From Paenibacillus sp. NFR01 (GTDB taxonomy: Bacteria; Bacillota; Bacilli; Paenibacillales; Paenibacillaceae), in contig NZ_FOIK01000001.1 of NCBI RefSeq assembly GCF_900111565.1, positions 372,001 through 436,000 on the forward strand: a stretch of DNA of 64,000 nucleotides. Direction: 5' to 3'. Shown piece after piece: positions 16,626-25,530 of this stretch; the stretch's first letter is position 1, and the number at the start of each line of letters is the position of its first letter. The position numbers and the translations under genes were made by a program. The notes under the pieces were generated by a model, which was given only the letters and a program-made list of their open reading frames with translations, did no database searches and was not told the DNA's origin.

Positions 16626-19600
16626 ATGAACATCACGCAATTGCATATCGGCGGCTTCGGCCGCCTCCACGACCGCGAGCTGGAGCTGGGCGAAGGCGTG
16701 ACGGTGCTGTATGGGCGGAATGAAGCCGGAAAAAGCACAACGCTGCAGTTTATCCGCGCCATGCTCTACGGCATTCCGGGACGGAGCCACCCGGCGGAGC
16801 GCGGCGAGCCGCTGCATGGCGGTCAGCATGGCGGAAAGATTAGGATCCAGGATAAGAACGGCATAGAGTGGAGTATCCGCCGCTACGCTGCGGGGAGCGA
16901 AGGCGGCCGCGGCGAGCGGCTGAGCATCGTGCTGGTTTACCCGGACGGACGGATCGAGGAAGCGTCCCAGGAAGACCTGGAGCGCCGTCTGCTTGGCGGA
17001 ATCTCGCGCAGCATGTTCCGCCAGCTGTTTGCGGTAACGCTGGATGAATTGCAGGAGCTGGGCACGCTGCAGTCGGAGGAACTCGGCGGCTATTTGCTGC
17101 ACGCCGGCATGGGCGGCGGCAGTGCGATTCTGCGCGCCGAGCGCAAGCTGGTACAGGACGCAGACAAGCTGTACAAGCCGCGCGGAAAGGTGCAGGAAGC
17201 GGCCAAGCAGCTCCAGGCGATCGAACGGCTGGAGCGGGAGGCGGCGGAAAGCCGCTCTTACCTCCCAAGGTACATCGAAACGTCTGCGGCACTGGAAGCC
17301 GTTGAAGAACGGATACGCCGTCTGGAAACGGAGCGGCTGAAGGCCGAAGCGGACCGCAGGTTGCGGCGCAAAGCGCTGGAGATCCGGGAGCTGTGGCTGA
17401 AATGGAAGCAAGACTGTCTGGAGCTGGACGGACTGCCCGTCATCGGCGCTTTTCCGGAGGACGGCGCTGCCCGCTGGCAAAGGCTGGAGTCGGACATCCA
17501 GAACAACGACAGCGCGCTCTTCCGGTTAGAGCGGCTGCTCGAAGCGCTTCAGGCGGAATGGACGGCGCTTCAGCCGGATGAGCGGCTGGAAGCGCAGGGA
17601 CCGCTGCTGGAGAATCTGGACCGGCGGCGGGGCGTGTACGAGGAACGCAGCGCCGAACGCCAGCGGCTCGGCGGCGAGCTGTCGGCACTGCGCGAGCATC
17701 TGCAGGCCGTGCTGCGCGGTATCGGCGAGGCCTGGGGACGGGCCGAGCTGGAGCGCTTCTCCGGCGCGGCGGCGGACCGTGAAGCCGCGCGGCGGTTTGC
17801 CGCAGAATTCGCCGCGTACGACCGGCGGATAGAGACCCGGGAAGCGGAGCGGCAGCAGCTCCGCTCCGGCCTTGCGGCCGCCGGCGCCGCGCTGCAGGCG
17901 GCCGAGCGGGCGCTCGCGCGCGAACACGGCGCGAGCGAGTTCGCGGGCCTGGCGGCACGCAGCCCGCGGGAGGTGCTGCAGCTCTGGGACGAGCTGCAGC
18001 TGGCCGCCGAGCGCTGGCGCGAAGCGCAGCTCGGCGAAGGCGCCGGGGCCGGGGCCGGCCGCCCCGGCGGGAACCCGCGCAGGCGCGCTGCGCTCCTGCG
18101 CGTCCTGGCGGCGGCCGCAGCGCTGACGGTGCTGCTGCCCGCCGCCCTGTGGCTGACCGGCGCTGCGCCGGTCAGCTACGGGTCCGCGTTCGGCGTGCTC
18201 GCCGCCGCGGACCTGGGGCTGTGGGCCGCTCTGCGCGCTGCGCGCAGAGCGGAGAGCTCCCCGCCGCGGGGAGGCGGGGAAGCGGAAGCCGCCGCCGCGG
18301 AGATGCGGCGGCTGCAGGGGCTGCTGCTCTCCGGCGCGGAGCCGGAGAGCGTACGGCGCCGGGCCCCGGCAAGCCCGGCGGCGGATGGGCTGGAGGCCGG
18401 GATGAAAGAGCTGCGGCGCATTATGGACGCCTGGAACCCGTGGCGCCAGCGAATGGAGCAGCTCGCGGCGGAGGCGGAAGCCTGCCGCACGACGCTGCAG
18501 TCACTGCAGGCGCAGGAGCGCGGGCTGCACGTGGAGATGGAGCGCGCCGAAGCGGAGTTCGAGGCGTTGTCCGCCCGGTATGAAGAGTGGCTGCAGGAGC
18601 GGCGGCTGCCGGAAGGCATTTCCCCGGAGGGGCTGCCGGATATTTTCGCCCGGGTGGAGCAGGGCAAGGAGCTGCTGCGCCAGGAGCGTAAAATCAGCGG
18701 ACGGCTGGCGGAATTGACTGCCGAATGCGCGGCGTATGAAGGCGAAATATTTAAGCTGATGACGGACGCCGGTGCTACAGCGGCCGGCCCGGAAAATCCG
18801 GAAATGTCCACGATGAACATGGATTCCCCGCTTCTCCTTGGCTGGCTGCAGCAGCGTATGCGCGAATGGGACAACCAGAAGAAAACGCAGCTGCGCCGGG
18901 AGAGCATCGCCGCCAGGCTGCAGGAAGTGAACGAAGAGCTGGCTGAAGGCCGGCGTTTGCAGGAACGCCTGCAGGAACGGAGCCGCGAGCTGCTGACCGA
19001 AGGCGGCGCCGCTAACGGCGAAGAGTTTTTGCGCCGGGCCGCTGCCTCTGTCCGCTCGGCCGAGCTGATCCGTTCGATCCGTGAGCGGGAGCTGGCGATG
19101 GCCAGCGGCTGGGAGCAGGAAGCTTTGGCAGAGGTGCGCCGCCTGCTCGAAGAGCATGATGCCTATGCGATCGAACAAGCAGCGGCCGCCGCCGATGCGG
19201 ATGCTGCCGCCGTCGAAGCCGCACGGCAAGAAGTGCTGGAGCAGCGCGGCAAACTGCTGCGCGATCTGGAGTACTTGAAGGAGCGTTGCGCCGAAGATAC
19301 GGCACTTCAGCAGCTGGAGGAGCAGCGGACCGGATTGCGTCAGCTGGCGGAGCAGTATATCGTCACTTCGCTTACGGCCGAGCTGATCCGGCGGACCCGA
19401 CGAATTTATGAGCAGGAGAAGCAGCCGCAGGTCATCAAGACCGCCTCTGCGTACTTCTCCAGGCTGACCGGCGGCGAATACGGCCGGATTGTCATGACGC
19501 TGTGGCAGAAGGAGCTGAAAGCCGAGCATCGGGAGCTGGGGCTGATCGACAGCGCCAGATTAAGCCGGGGAACGGCGGAGCAGCTGTATCTGGCGCTTCG

Positions 19601-19814
19601 CTTGGCTTTGGCGGGAACCTTGCACGGAACCGCCTCGCTGCCGCTCCTGCTGGATGACCTGTTCGTCAATTTCGATGACCGCCGTCTCCGGGCGGTGTTG
19701 GAGCTGCTTGGCGATCTGTCAGCGGACCGGCAGATCGTCATGATGACCTGTCACAACCATGTTGCCGAAGCGGCGAAATCTATGATCCCGCAGGCAAAGA
19801 TCGTCGCTGTATAA
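16626..19814 (+). CDS. yhaN: YhaN-type SMC/Rad50-like AAA ATPase
   Basis: A 1062-residue SbcC/Rad50-like protein. The N-terminal half-ATPase carries Walker A (GRNEAGKST); the C-terminal half carries the region ending LPLLLDDLFVNFDD (Walker B). Between them are long Glu/Arg/Leu-rich coiled coils and, at about residues 480-540, two hydrophobic stretches typical of YhaN that may be membrane helices. It is the partner of the upstream nuclease. The start at 16626 has GGGAGG 7 nt upstream; an in-frame ATG at 16548 lacks a ribosome-binding site. The centre is strikingly GC-rich and Ala-rich. Confidence 0.87.
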   Translation: MNITQLHIGGFGRLHDRELELGEGVTVLYGRNEAGKSTTLQFIRAMLYGIPGRSHPAERGEPLHGGQHGGKIRIQDKNGIEWSIRRYAAGSEGGRGERLSIVLVYPDGRIEEASQEDLERRLLGGISRSMFRQLFAVTLDELQELGTLQSEELGGYLLHAGMGGGSAILRAERKLVQDADKLYKPRGKVQEAAKQLQAIERLEREAAESRSYLPRYIETSAALEAVEERIRRLETERLKAEADRRLRRKALEIRELWLKWKQDCLELDGLPVIGAFPEDGAARWQRLESDIQNNDSALFRLERLLEALQAEWTALQPDERLEAQGPLLENLDRRRGVYEERSAERQRLGGELSALREHLQAVLRGIGEAWGRAELERFSGAAADREAARRFAAEFAAYDRRIETREAERQQLRSGLAAAGAALQAAERALAREHGASEFAGLAARSPREVLQLWDELQLAAERWREAQLGEGAGAGAGRPGGNPRRRAALLRVLAAAAALTVLLPAALWLTGAAPVSYGSAFGVLAAADLGLWAALRAARRAESSPPRGGGEAEAAAAEMRRLQGLLLSGAEPESVRRRAPASPAADGLEAGMKELRRIMDAWNPWRQRMEQLAAEAEACRTTLQSLQAQERGLHVEMERAEAEFEALSARYEEWLQERRLPEGISPEGLPDIFARVEQGKELLRQERKISGRLAELTAECAAYEGEIFKLMTDAGATAAGPENPEMSTMNMDSPLLLGWLQQRMREWDNQKKTQLRRESIAARLQEVNEELAEGRRLQERLQERSRELLTEGGAANGEEFLRRAAASVRSAELIRSIRERELAMASGWEQEALAEVRRLLEEHDAYAIEQAAAAADADAAAVEAARQEVLEQRGKLLRDLEYLKERCAEDTALQQLEEQRTGLRQLAEQYIVTSLTAELIRRTRRIYEQEKQPQVIKTASAYFSRLTGGEYGRIVMTLWQKELKAEHRELGLIDSARLSRGTAEQLYLALRLALAGTLHGTASLPLLLDDLFVNFDDRRLRAVLELLGDLSADRQIVMMTCHNHVAEAAKSMIPQAKIVAV

Positions 19815-19829
19815 TACCAACCTGGCACG

Positions 19830-19866
19830 GCTTCATGATCCGAAATTGCGGATCATGAAGCTTTTT
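19830..19866 (+). terminator. Strong terminator after yhaN
   Basis: A 13-bp perfect stem (19830-19842 with 19849-19861, arms GCTTCATGATCCG and its complement), 6-nt loop, followed by T5. Confidence 0.85.
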
Positions 19867-19965
19867 GCTGTCCGCGATAAAGTTTATAGGCTTTTTACAG
19901 CTTTAAAACCCGGGCGGGCAACTTTTGGATGGAGAACATGGGAGTTTCCGTTTTAGGCTTCGCGT

Positions 19966-21315
19966 CTATTTCCCGTTAATCCGTACCAGAGGCGCACGCG
20001 GAGCGGCGGGAGGCGTGGGCGGGGCCGAAGGCCGAAGAAACGGGCTAAGGTTCGATGGGTTTGACAGCAACCCCAGCGGATCTCTCTTGCTGCCCACTGA
20101 TATTTCCGTTGCCGAGCCATTCTCTGCTTCCGTACGTTGCACGGTTCCGGGTATCTCTATTTCGTTTTCCTCGTCCGGTGCCTGTTCTTCCGCATGTCGG
20201 GCCATGGTCAGCGAAGCCGTGTAAATGGTTCGGGATGATGTCCGAGCGAGGGGCTCCGGCGAAGTCTTGCCGCCCTCCCTGGCCGGCGGGACCGGCGTCC
20301 GCAGCAGCATCACCGCCCAGACCATCGACAGCGCACCAAAGATCGGGTACAGGATCGACAGCAGCGAGCTGAAGCCGAACTGGCTTAGCAAGTAACAGAC
20401 AAGCATGAGGAGCGGCAGGACCAGGGCAGGGGCGACCGGCAGGCGCTGGCGGAGCTGCTCCCCGACGCCAAATATATCGGCGACAAAGGTGCTGAAGATT
20501 TCCAGGAAAATCAGCAGAAGATAGATAGTCTGTACGATAACGCCGAGCCGGAAGGCGACGCTGCCCATCGGAATTTCAAAGCTTAAAATATCGGGCAACT
20601 GAGAGCTCATCGCAAAATGAGCGGCGAGCAGCATAAATCCGATGCCGATCCCGCCAAGAATACCGCCGCGGACCAGTGCGCGTTCATCATCGGTATGCCG
20701 GGCCAGCGGCACCAGCACCGCCTGTGCCATCCCCAGATTAAAGGCGGTATACAGCAGCGGCGAAAGCCATGCGCCGAATGGGCTTGCGTCCGTATCAATA
20801 AACAAAAAATGCCCGGAGCCCGGAAGGCCCAGCGTATTAAAAATGATAATAAACGACAACGTAAGCATTAAAGGCACAACCATGCTGTTCAGATGGAGCA
20901 CGCCGGAAATCCCTTTTTTCAGTAGGAAATAGGAACCGACAATCGTGATAAGCAATCCCGCCTGATACGGCATCCCAAGATGTTCCTGAAAAATGGCGCC
21001 GGCGCCGGCTAACATAATGCTGTTGACCCCGATCAGAATGAGCATGGTGAACAAACTGATGCTGCTGCCGATTTTTTCGCCGAACAGATGGCGGTTAAAA
21101 TCCTCGTAGGACTCCGCTTCGACTCGCCGGGCGATGATCAGCATTTTGGTGCCCAGCCACACGAAAAGTATGGCGGAGAGCATGATCGTGAACAGGGCAA
21201 ACTGGCCGTAACGGGTGAAAAAGCGAAGGATTTCCTGTCCGGTCGCAAAGCCTGCTCCCACAATGGTCCCGATATACGTAAAGGCGATTTGCAAGGTACG
21301 GACATGAGTTTTCAT
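19966..21315 (-). CDS. ykvI: YkvI-family multipass membrane protein with long C-terminal tail
   Basis: A 449-residue protein with about 10 hydrophobic segments in its first 340 residues, beginning IAFTYIGTIVGAGFATGQEI, a pattern characteristic of the YkvI family, which resembles APC-type transporters. No substrate is known. The last ~100 residues are hydrophilic and low in complexity (Pro, Ser, Thr, Glu rich, ending with a proline/alanine run), an unusual cytoplasmic tail. The start at 21315 follows AGGAGGG; an upstream in-frame start at 21441 has no ribosome-binding site. It diverges from xpt. Confidence 0.8.
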   Translation of the reverse strand: MKTHVRTLQIAFTYIGTIVGAGFATGQEILRFFTRYGQFALFTIMLSAILFVWLGTKMLIIARRVEAESYEDFNRHLFGEKIGSSISLFTMLILIGVNSIMLAGAGAIFQEHLGMPYQAGLLITIVGSYFLLKKGISGVLHLNSMVVPLMLTLSFIIIFNTLGLPGSGHFLFIDTDASPFGAWLSPLLYTAFNLGMAQAVLVPLARHTDDERALVRGGILGGIGIGFMLLAAHFAMSSQLPDILSFEIPMGSVAFRLGVIVQTIYLLLIFLEIFSTFVADIFGVGEQLRQRLPVAPALVLPLLMLVCYLLSQFGFSSLLSILYPIFGALSMVWAVMLLRTPVPPAREGGKTSPEPLARTSSRTIYTASLTMARHAEEQAPDEENEIEIPGTVQRTEAENGSATEISVGSKRDPLGLLSNPSNLSPFLRPSAPPTPPAAPRAPLVRINGK

Positions 21316-21428
21316 GGGTTCCCTCCTATAATACCTCCACAACGTGGAGCTTTGGCTTCGAAGCATTCCCAGGTATTTTCTTCGGGATCCAGATGTGGAC
21401 CGTTCGTAAGATTGCCCAGCGCAATGCC

Positions 21429-21458
21429 TTGTGCAGTCCATATAGTACAGGTTATGAT
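21429..21458 (+). promoter_or_regulatory. Probable promoter of xpt
   Basis: TTGTGC (21429-21434) and TATGAT (21453-21458) with an 18-bp spacer, 69 bp upstream of the xpt start. No purine-riboswitch core is visible between promoter and gene. Confidence 0.45.
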
Positions 21459-21526
21459 GAGGAGCAGAAGGACATGACTTCCCGAGGTGGAGGTCAGGTT
21501 AAATAGGGTATTGGAGGGTCTTAGTC

Positions 21527-22099
21527 ATGGAAGTATTGAAACAGCGGATTTTGCAGGAAGGTGTCGTCTTGTCGGACCAGGTGCTGAAGCTGGATGCACT
21601 GCTGAACCACCAGGTGGATCCCGGATTGACGATGGAAATGGGCCGGGAGTTTGCCCGCAGATTTGAAGGCGCCGGCGTGACGCGAATCGTTACCGTCGAA
21701 TCCTCCGGCATTCCCGCAGCTTTTGCCACGGCCGTCGAAATGAACGTGCCGCTGGTGTTCGCCCGCCGCAAAAAAACGCTGCTGGCCGATCCCGATGCAT
21801 ACTGCGAACGGGTGCCTTCCTTTACAAAAGGGATCGTAACGGATATTATGCTCTCCCGCGACTTCATCTCTGCGGAAGACAAGGTGCTGTTCATTGACGA
21901 TATCATTGCCAACGGCGATGCGGCCCGCGGACTGATCAAGATCATCCAGCGCTCCGGTGCGGAGCTGGTCGGGCTTGGCGTCGTTGTCGAGAAGAGCTTC
22001 CAGCCCGGAGCCCGCGCGATCCGCGAGCAAGGCGTACGCCTCGAGCCGCTCGTCCGGATCAAATCGCTCAGCGGCGGGACCATCGAGTTCGAAGATTAA
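21527..22099 (+). CDS. xpt: Xanthine phosphoribosyltransferase
   Basis: A 190-residue purine salvage enzyme converting xanthine and PRPP to XMP. It begins MEVLKQRILQEGVVLSDQVL, a hallmark of Bacillales Xpt, and contains the PRPP-binding loop VLFIDDIIANGDAARGL and the ESSGIPAAFATA segment. Length matches the family (about 190-194). The ribosome-binding site GGAGGG lies upstream. Unlike B. subtilis, there is no pbuX partner and no recognisable guanine riboswitch in the leader. Confidence 0.92.
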   Translation: MEVLKQRILQEGVVLSDQVLKLDALLNHQVDPGLTMEMGREFARRFEGAGVTRIVTVESSGIPAAFATAVEMNVPLVFARRKKTLLADPDAYCERVPSFTKGIVTDIMLSRDFISAEDKVLFIDDIIANGDAARGLIKIIQRSGAELVGLGVVVEKSFQPGARAIREQGVRLEPLVRIKSLSGGTIEFED

Positions 22100-22146
22100 A
22101 CAAAATGTGACTATACTAGGAACATTGCCTAATTTTGAAATACTGC

Positions 22147-22175
22147 TTTTCACCCCATTACTTTTCCCGTATAAT
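22147..22175 (+). promoter_or_regulatory. Sigma-A promoter of the 105-residue unknown gene
   Basis: TTTTCA (22147-22152) and a perfect TATAAT (22170-22175) with a 17-bp spacer. Confidence 0.55.
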
Positions 22176-22206
22176 GAAAATCAGATATAGGAGAGGAGGC
22201 GTCACA

Positions 22207-22524
22207 ATGGGGAAAGAACCGGTGACAGAGCAATTTTTTATTGATAAATTGACCGAGGCCAAGGATCATTTCGAGCGTGCGCTGGATTGCAAACATACGG
22301 AGTTCGACGATCTGTATCCCTATATGATTGAACATCCTCAATTCTTCTGGTACAAACGTTATGTGGCGTGGTCCGAGCTGCTGACGATCAAAGGATTGTG
22401 CGAAGAGCTTGAGTTCAATTGGAAAGAAAGCTTTACCGCCAACCAGGTGGAGTATTTGGAGCAACGCGTAATGTCCGCCAAAGTTCTTGATTTCTGGTTC
22501 GAGAAGAACGAAGCGCTGATATAA
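22207..22524 (+). CDS. Unknown conserved-looking protein, 105 residues
   Basis: I do not recognise this family. The product is soluble, rich in Glu, Phe, Trp and Tyr (for example HPQFFWYKRYVAWSELLTIK), and predicted mostly helical. No signal peptide or metal motif is visible. The ATG at 22207 has a GGAGAGGAGG ribosome-binding site and a good promoter upstream, and a terminator follows, so it is a self-contained, well-expressed small gene. Confidence 0.75.
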   Translation: MGKEPVTEQFFIDKLTEAKDHFERALDCKHTEFDDLYPYMIEHPQFFWYKRYVAWSELLTIKGLCEELEFNWKESFTANQVEYLEQRVMSAKVLDFWFEKNEALI

Positions 22525-22554
22525 GAAGTTTCCAGAAGTTCCACAAGCACATGC

Positions 22555-22589
22555 AAGACCCGGATGCCTTGGGCATTTGGGTCTTTTTC
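22555..22589 (+). terminator. Terminator after the 105-residue unknown gene
   Basis: AAGACCC (22555-22561) pairs with GGGTCTT (22579-22585), with GATGCC/GGGCATT extending the stem inward and a T tract after it. Confidence 0.75.
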
Positions 22590-22629
22590 TCTGATAGGGT
22601 ATGATGAAAGAATGAAGGAGGGAGCAGTC

Positions 22630-22848
22630 ATGATTAGCGATGAGGAACTGGATGCCTACCGACAATCCGGAGAGAAAATCCGTGTCGTGCGCGATGCGCT
22701 GGAAAGCAACGACGTCAGGGGCATTGTTCTGGCCTGGGACGATACGCAAGTGATGATACGCCGGCCGAACAAACGGGTGGTCAAACTCGACCGTAATTAC
22801 ATTTACCAGCCATATGCCGAACCGCGGCAAACGCCAGAGCAAATCTGA
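22630..22848 (+). CDS. Unknown small protein, 72 residues
   Basis: A 72-residue product with an acidic helical N-terminus (MISDEELDAYRQSGEKIRVV) and a beta-rich centre (RGIVLAWDDTQVMIRRPNKRVVKLD) that looks like a small barrel. The family is not recognised. The ATG at 22630 has GGAGGGAG upstream; in-frame ATGs further upstream overlap the preceding terminator region. A bidirectional terminator separates it from the next, convergent gene. Confidence 0.65.
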   Translation: MISDEELDAYRQSGEKIRVVRDALESNDVRGIVLAWDDTQVMIRRPNKRVVKLDRNYIYQPYAEPRQTPEQI

Positions 22849-22867
22849 CAGGGACCCGCATACAAAA

Positions 22868-22895
22868 AAAGGACCTTCCGCGGGGAAGGTCCTTT
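22868..22895. terminator. Bidirectional terminator between two convergent unknown genes
   Basis: A 12-bp perfect stem AAAGGACCTTCC/GGAAGGTCCTTT with a 4-nt loop, preceded by A7. Confidence 0.8.
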
Positions 22896-22900
22896 CGTGA

Positions 22901-23356
22901 TTAAAACGACAATGCCAGTTGTTCGGGCTGTCCGCTTGTGCCCGGGAAAACAGCAAGCTCGGAGGAGAGGCCCAGATAGGCGCGCATGCGTACCATCATC
23001 TCGCTGCGGAAACCGTTCCAGGCGATGTTGAACTCGCCGGCCGTGCCTCGGCAGTTGTATTTAACCTCTACGCCTCGTTCATCTTGACGCATGTTGGTGA
23101 CCTTCAGGCGATGGTCACCAAGTTCACGGGTTACCTCTTGAAGCATTACGGAGGTACGTTTGGCTGCACCTGAGATCAGCTCTGTATAGAGCTGGGGCGT
23201 CTTAAACAATCCGCTCTTGCCGATGACGCGGCAATCGCGTTCGAATACTTTATGGATAAACGTTAGCAGCAGGTAGCTTCGGACCAGCGTCAGTTCGTCA
23301 GGGGTTATATCGGAAACAGGTGTCGTGTTCGGCTTTGTCTTCAGTAGGGTCGCCAT
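22901..23356 (-). CDS. Unknown protein, 151 residues
   Basis: The start at 23356 has a GAGGTGATT ribosome-binding site; the longer in-frame start at 23425 overlaps the promoter. The product has a helical region (TLVRSYLLLTFIHKVFERD) and a beta-rich half (DHRLKVTNMRQDERGVEVKY). No motif or family is recognised. It has its own promoter and shares a bidirectional terminator with the gene at 22630-22848. Confidence 0.7.
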   Translation of the reverse strand: MATLLKTKPNTTPVSDITPDELTLVRSYLLLTFIHKVFERDCRVIGKSGLFKTPQLYTELISGAAKRTSVMLQEVTRELGDHRLKVTNMRQDERGVEVKYNCRGTAGEFNIAWNGFRSEMMVRMRAYLGLSSELAVFPGTSGQPEQLALSF

Positions 23357-23395
23357 AATAATCACCTCGTTTATATAATGCGAACTTCTGTTCTT

Positions 23396-23425
23396 ATTAT
23401 ACCTCCGGAATGTATTGGAAAGCAA
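23396..23425 (-). promoter_or_regulatory. Sigma-A promoter of the 151-residue unknown gene
   Basis: On the minus strand TTGCTT (23425-23420) and TATAAT (23401-23396) are 18 bp apart, 40 bp upstream of the start codon. Confidence 0.6.
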
Positions 23426-23545
23426 TTCATTTACAGTAATTTTTGAAATAAAAATAATAAAATAAAAAAACGGAAAAGTCTTGACTCAATTTTGCATGCA
23501 TGATATGATCTTTCTTGTGACCGCGATAAGCGGAAACAAAAATAT

Positions 23546-23630
<85 letters not shown>

Positions 23631-23647
23631 TTCTCTTAGATCAGATC

Positions 23648-23681
23648 GCCCGTCGCTGCTTAGGCAGCGGCGGGCTTTTTT
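23648..23681 (+). terminator. Terminator after the tRNA-Leu gene
   Basis: A GC-rich 12-bp stem (GCCCGTCGCTGC with GGCAGCGGCGGGC, one G-U pair) followed by T6. Confidence 0.85.
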
Positions 23682-23764
23682 GTTGCGGCCATTTTTTCAT
23701 AAACCTTGCAGGTTTAGTCCACGCTATAACCGGATCGAAGATTATCCGGAAAGAGGTGCTGGAC

Positions 23765-24580
23765 ATGGGAATGGCCTACGGCAGCGATTATCACGGGCTG
23801 CCCGTAACTTCCGTTCGTAATGGTAAAGGAATCGAGGTGGCGCCCGACCTGTTCCAATTGACGGTGCAAATCGTCAATGTCGTATTCGTCGGCGAGCCGA
23901 ATCGCGGAGATTGGGTAATGGTGGACGCCGGAATGCCAAACAAGGCCGATGAAATTATTGAAGCTGCGGAGGAACGGTTTGGTACAGGCCATCCACCGAA
24001 GGCAATTGTTCTGACCCACGGTCATTTTGATCATGTCGGTTCGATTATCGAATGCAGCGGCCACTGGAATGTGGATGTTTTTGCCCATGAAGCCGAATTT
24101 CCCTATTTAACGGGAAAAAGAGCGTACATGACTCCGGACCCTTCGGCGGCTCCGGGGCTGGTCGCCAAAATGTCCCCATGGTTCCCGAATGAGCCCATTC
24201 AACTCGGCAACCGGCTTCAAGTGCTCCCGGCGGACGGCTCCGTTCCGTACCTGCCGGGCTGGAGATGGCTTTTGACCGGCGGACATACGCCGGGCCATGT
24301 TTCGCTGTTCAAGGATGAATCCCGCTCGCTTATTGCCGGCGATGCCTTCGTTACGGTGAAACAGGAATCCATCTATAAGGTGTTTATGCAAGAGCTCGAA
24401 TTCAGCGGTCCGCCTAAGTATTTCACTCCAGACTGGAAGGCTGCCAAAGCTTCCGTTCTGAAGCTCGCCGGGTTAAATCGAGATTGCGGTCACGGGTCAC
24501 GGGCAACCGGCAGGGGGCGAAGTCTTAAAGAAGGGTTTACAAGCATTGGCAGATCATTTTGGTTCCATAGCTCTGCCTGA
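23765..24580 (+). CDS. MBL-fold metallo-hydrolase with a frameshifted C-terminus
   Basis: The first ~238 residues are a normal metallo-beta-lactamase-fold hydrolase: VLTHGHFDHVGS (the H-x-H-x-D-H metal motif), LLTGGHTPGHVSLF and SLIAGDAFVT. From about 24478 the reading frame is wrong. The +1 frame from 24480 encodes a typical family ending (EIAVTGHGQPAGGEVLKKGL...) with stop at 24582-24584. A 2-nt deletion, or a 1-nt insertion, near 24476-24480 explains this; the present frame ends at 24580 with an atypical tail. The start at 23765 has AGAGGTG upstream. Substrate unknown. It may be a pseudogene or contain a sequencing error. Confidence 0.75.
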   Translation: MGMAYGSDYHGLPVTSVRNGKGIEVAPDLFQLTVQIVNVVFVGEPNRGDWVMVDAGMPNKADEIIEAAEERFGTGHPPKAIVLTHGHFDHVGSIIECSGHWNVDVFAHEAEFPYLTGKRAYMTPDPSAAPGLVAKMSPWFPNEPIQLGNRLQVLPADGSVPYLPGWRWLLTGGHTPGHVSLFKDESRSLIAGDAFVTVKQESIYKVFMQELEFSGPPKYFTPDWKAAKASVLKLAGLNRDCGHGSRATGRGRSLKEGFTSIGRSFWFHSSA

Positions 24581-24586
24581 TTAGGC

Positions 24587-24623
24587 AAAAAAGGTGTGCG
24601 GCATCATGCCGCACACCTTTTTT
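24587..24623. terminator. Bidirectional terminator after the metallo-hydrolase
   Basis: A long stem AAAAAAGGTGTGCGGC with its complement GCCGCACACCTTTTTT, loop ATCAT, serving both convergent genes. Confidence 0.85.
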
Positions 24624-24643
24624 GTCGTAGACGCCTTGCATGC

Positions 24644-25489
24644 TTAAACGAAATAATGGCCTTGCTCAAGATCGGCGATGAGGCCGGGCTGCACCGGCTC
24701 CCAGCCCAGCAGCGCCTGCGTCTGCCGGCTCGTTTGCGGAATGCCGTACAATCCGCTGAGATCCAAGGCAGCAATGGGGCCGAGGAAGCCGAAATGGCCG
24801 GCAGCCTCATCCGCAGTGAGACTTTGCGCCGGCACTTCTAAATGGCGGCCGATGGTTTCGGCAATCTCGCGCAGCGGAATGCCCTCGTCCCCGGCGCCCA
24901 TGAGCCGCGAGCCCGCCGGAGCGGATTCCAGCGCCAGACGGTACAGAACCGCCGCATCTAGTCGGTGCACCGCCGGCCAGCGGTTTGTGCCGTCGCCGAT
25001 GTAGGCCGCGAAGCCTTTGTCCCGGGCGATATGAATCATCATCGGCACAAACCCCCTGTCGCCTTCGCCGTGCACGGAAGGCGCAAGCGACACCACCGCA
25101 GAGCGCACTCCGCGGCCGGATAGCGCAATTACAGCGGCGTTCACGGCTTCCCCGTTGGCGTGAGATGTGGTGATGAATGGTTTGCCGCTGCCTTCCAGCG
25201 CTTCGCCGATCGCTTCAACCGCGCCCATATCCAGTGCAAGTGCGCCTTCAAAGTCTGAGAAATCATTGGTGAATGCCAGATGAATGACGCCGTCCGCGGC
25301 TGCGGCCGCGGCGCGCAGCGTTTCGAGATCGGTAAGCGTGCCGTTAAGCGCCTCAGCCCCCGCTTCTTTTAGTTTGGCCGCGCCTTCCTCCGACCGGAAA
25401 AGACCCGTAACGGTATGTCCTGCGCCGATCAGCTCCCGCACGACGGCTGAACCGATATAACCTGTTGCTCCTGTAACAAAAACATGCAT
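24644..25489 (-). CDS. NAD(P)-dependent epimerase/reductase (extended SDR)
   Basis: A 281-residue extended short-chain dehydrogenase. The Rossmann motif is VTGATGYIGSAVV at residues 6-18, followed by GLFRSEEG, typical of NADP-binding atypical SDRs, and GVIHLAF. The usual YxxxK is not obvious, so it may be a redox sensor or atypical reductase. It diverges from a MerR-family regulator, and its promoter has the 19-bp spacer that MerR regulators act on, so it is very probably the regulated target. GGAGG precedes the start. Confidence 0.83.
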   Translation of the reverse strand: MHVFVTGATGYIGSAVVRELIGAGHTVTGLFRSEEGAAKLKEAGAEALNGTLTDLETLRAAAAAADGVIHLAFTNDFSDFEGALALDMGAVEAIGEALEGSGKPFITTSHANGEAVNAAVIALSGRGVRSAVVSLAPSVHGEGDRGFVPMMIHIARDKGFAAYIGDGTNRWPAVHRLDAAVLYRLALESAPAGSRLMGAGDEGIPLREIAETIGRHLEVPAQSLTADEAAGHFGFLGPIAALDLSGLYGIPQTSRQTQALLGWEPVQPGLIADLEQGHYFV

Positions 25490-25530
25490 CCTTATTTCCT
25501 CCTTTATGGGTTGACTGCTTGAACCCCTTA

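Noticed and set aside
21316..21526. Guanine riboswitch before xpt
   Set aside because: No purine-riboswitch core or anti-terminator/terminator pair could be found; only a plain promoter is visible.
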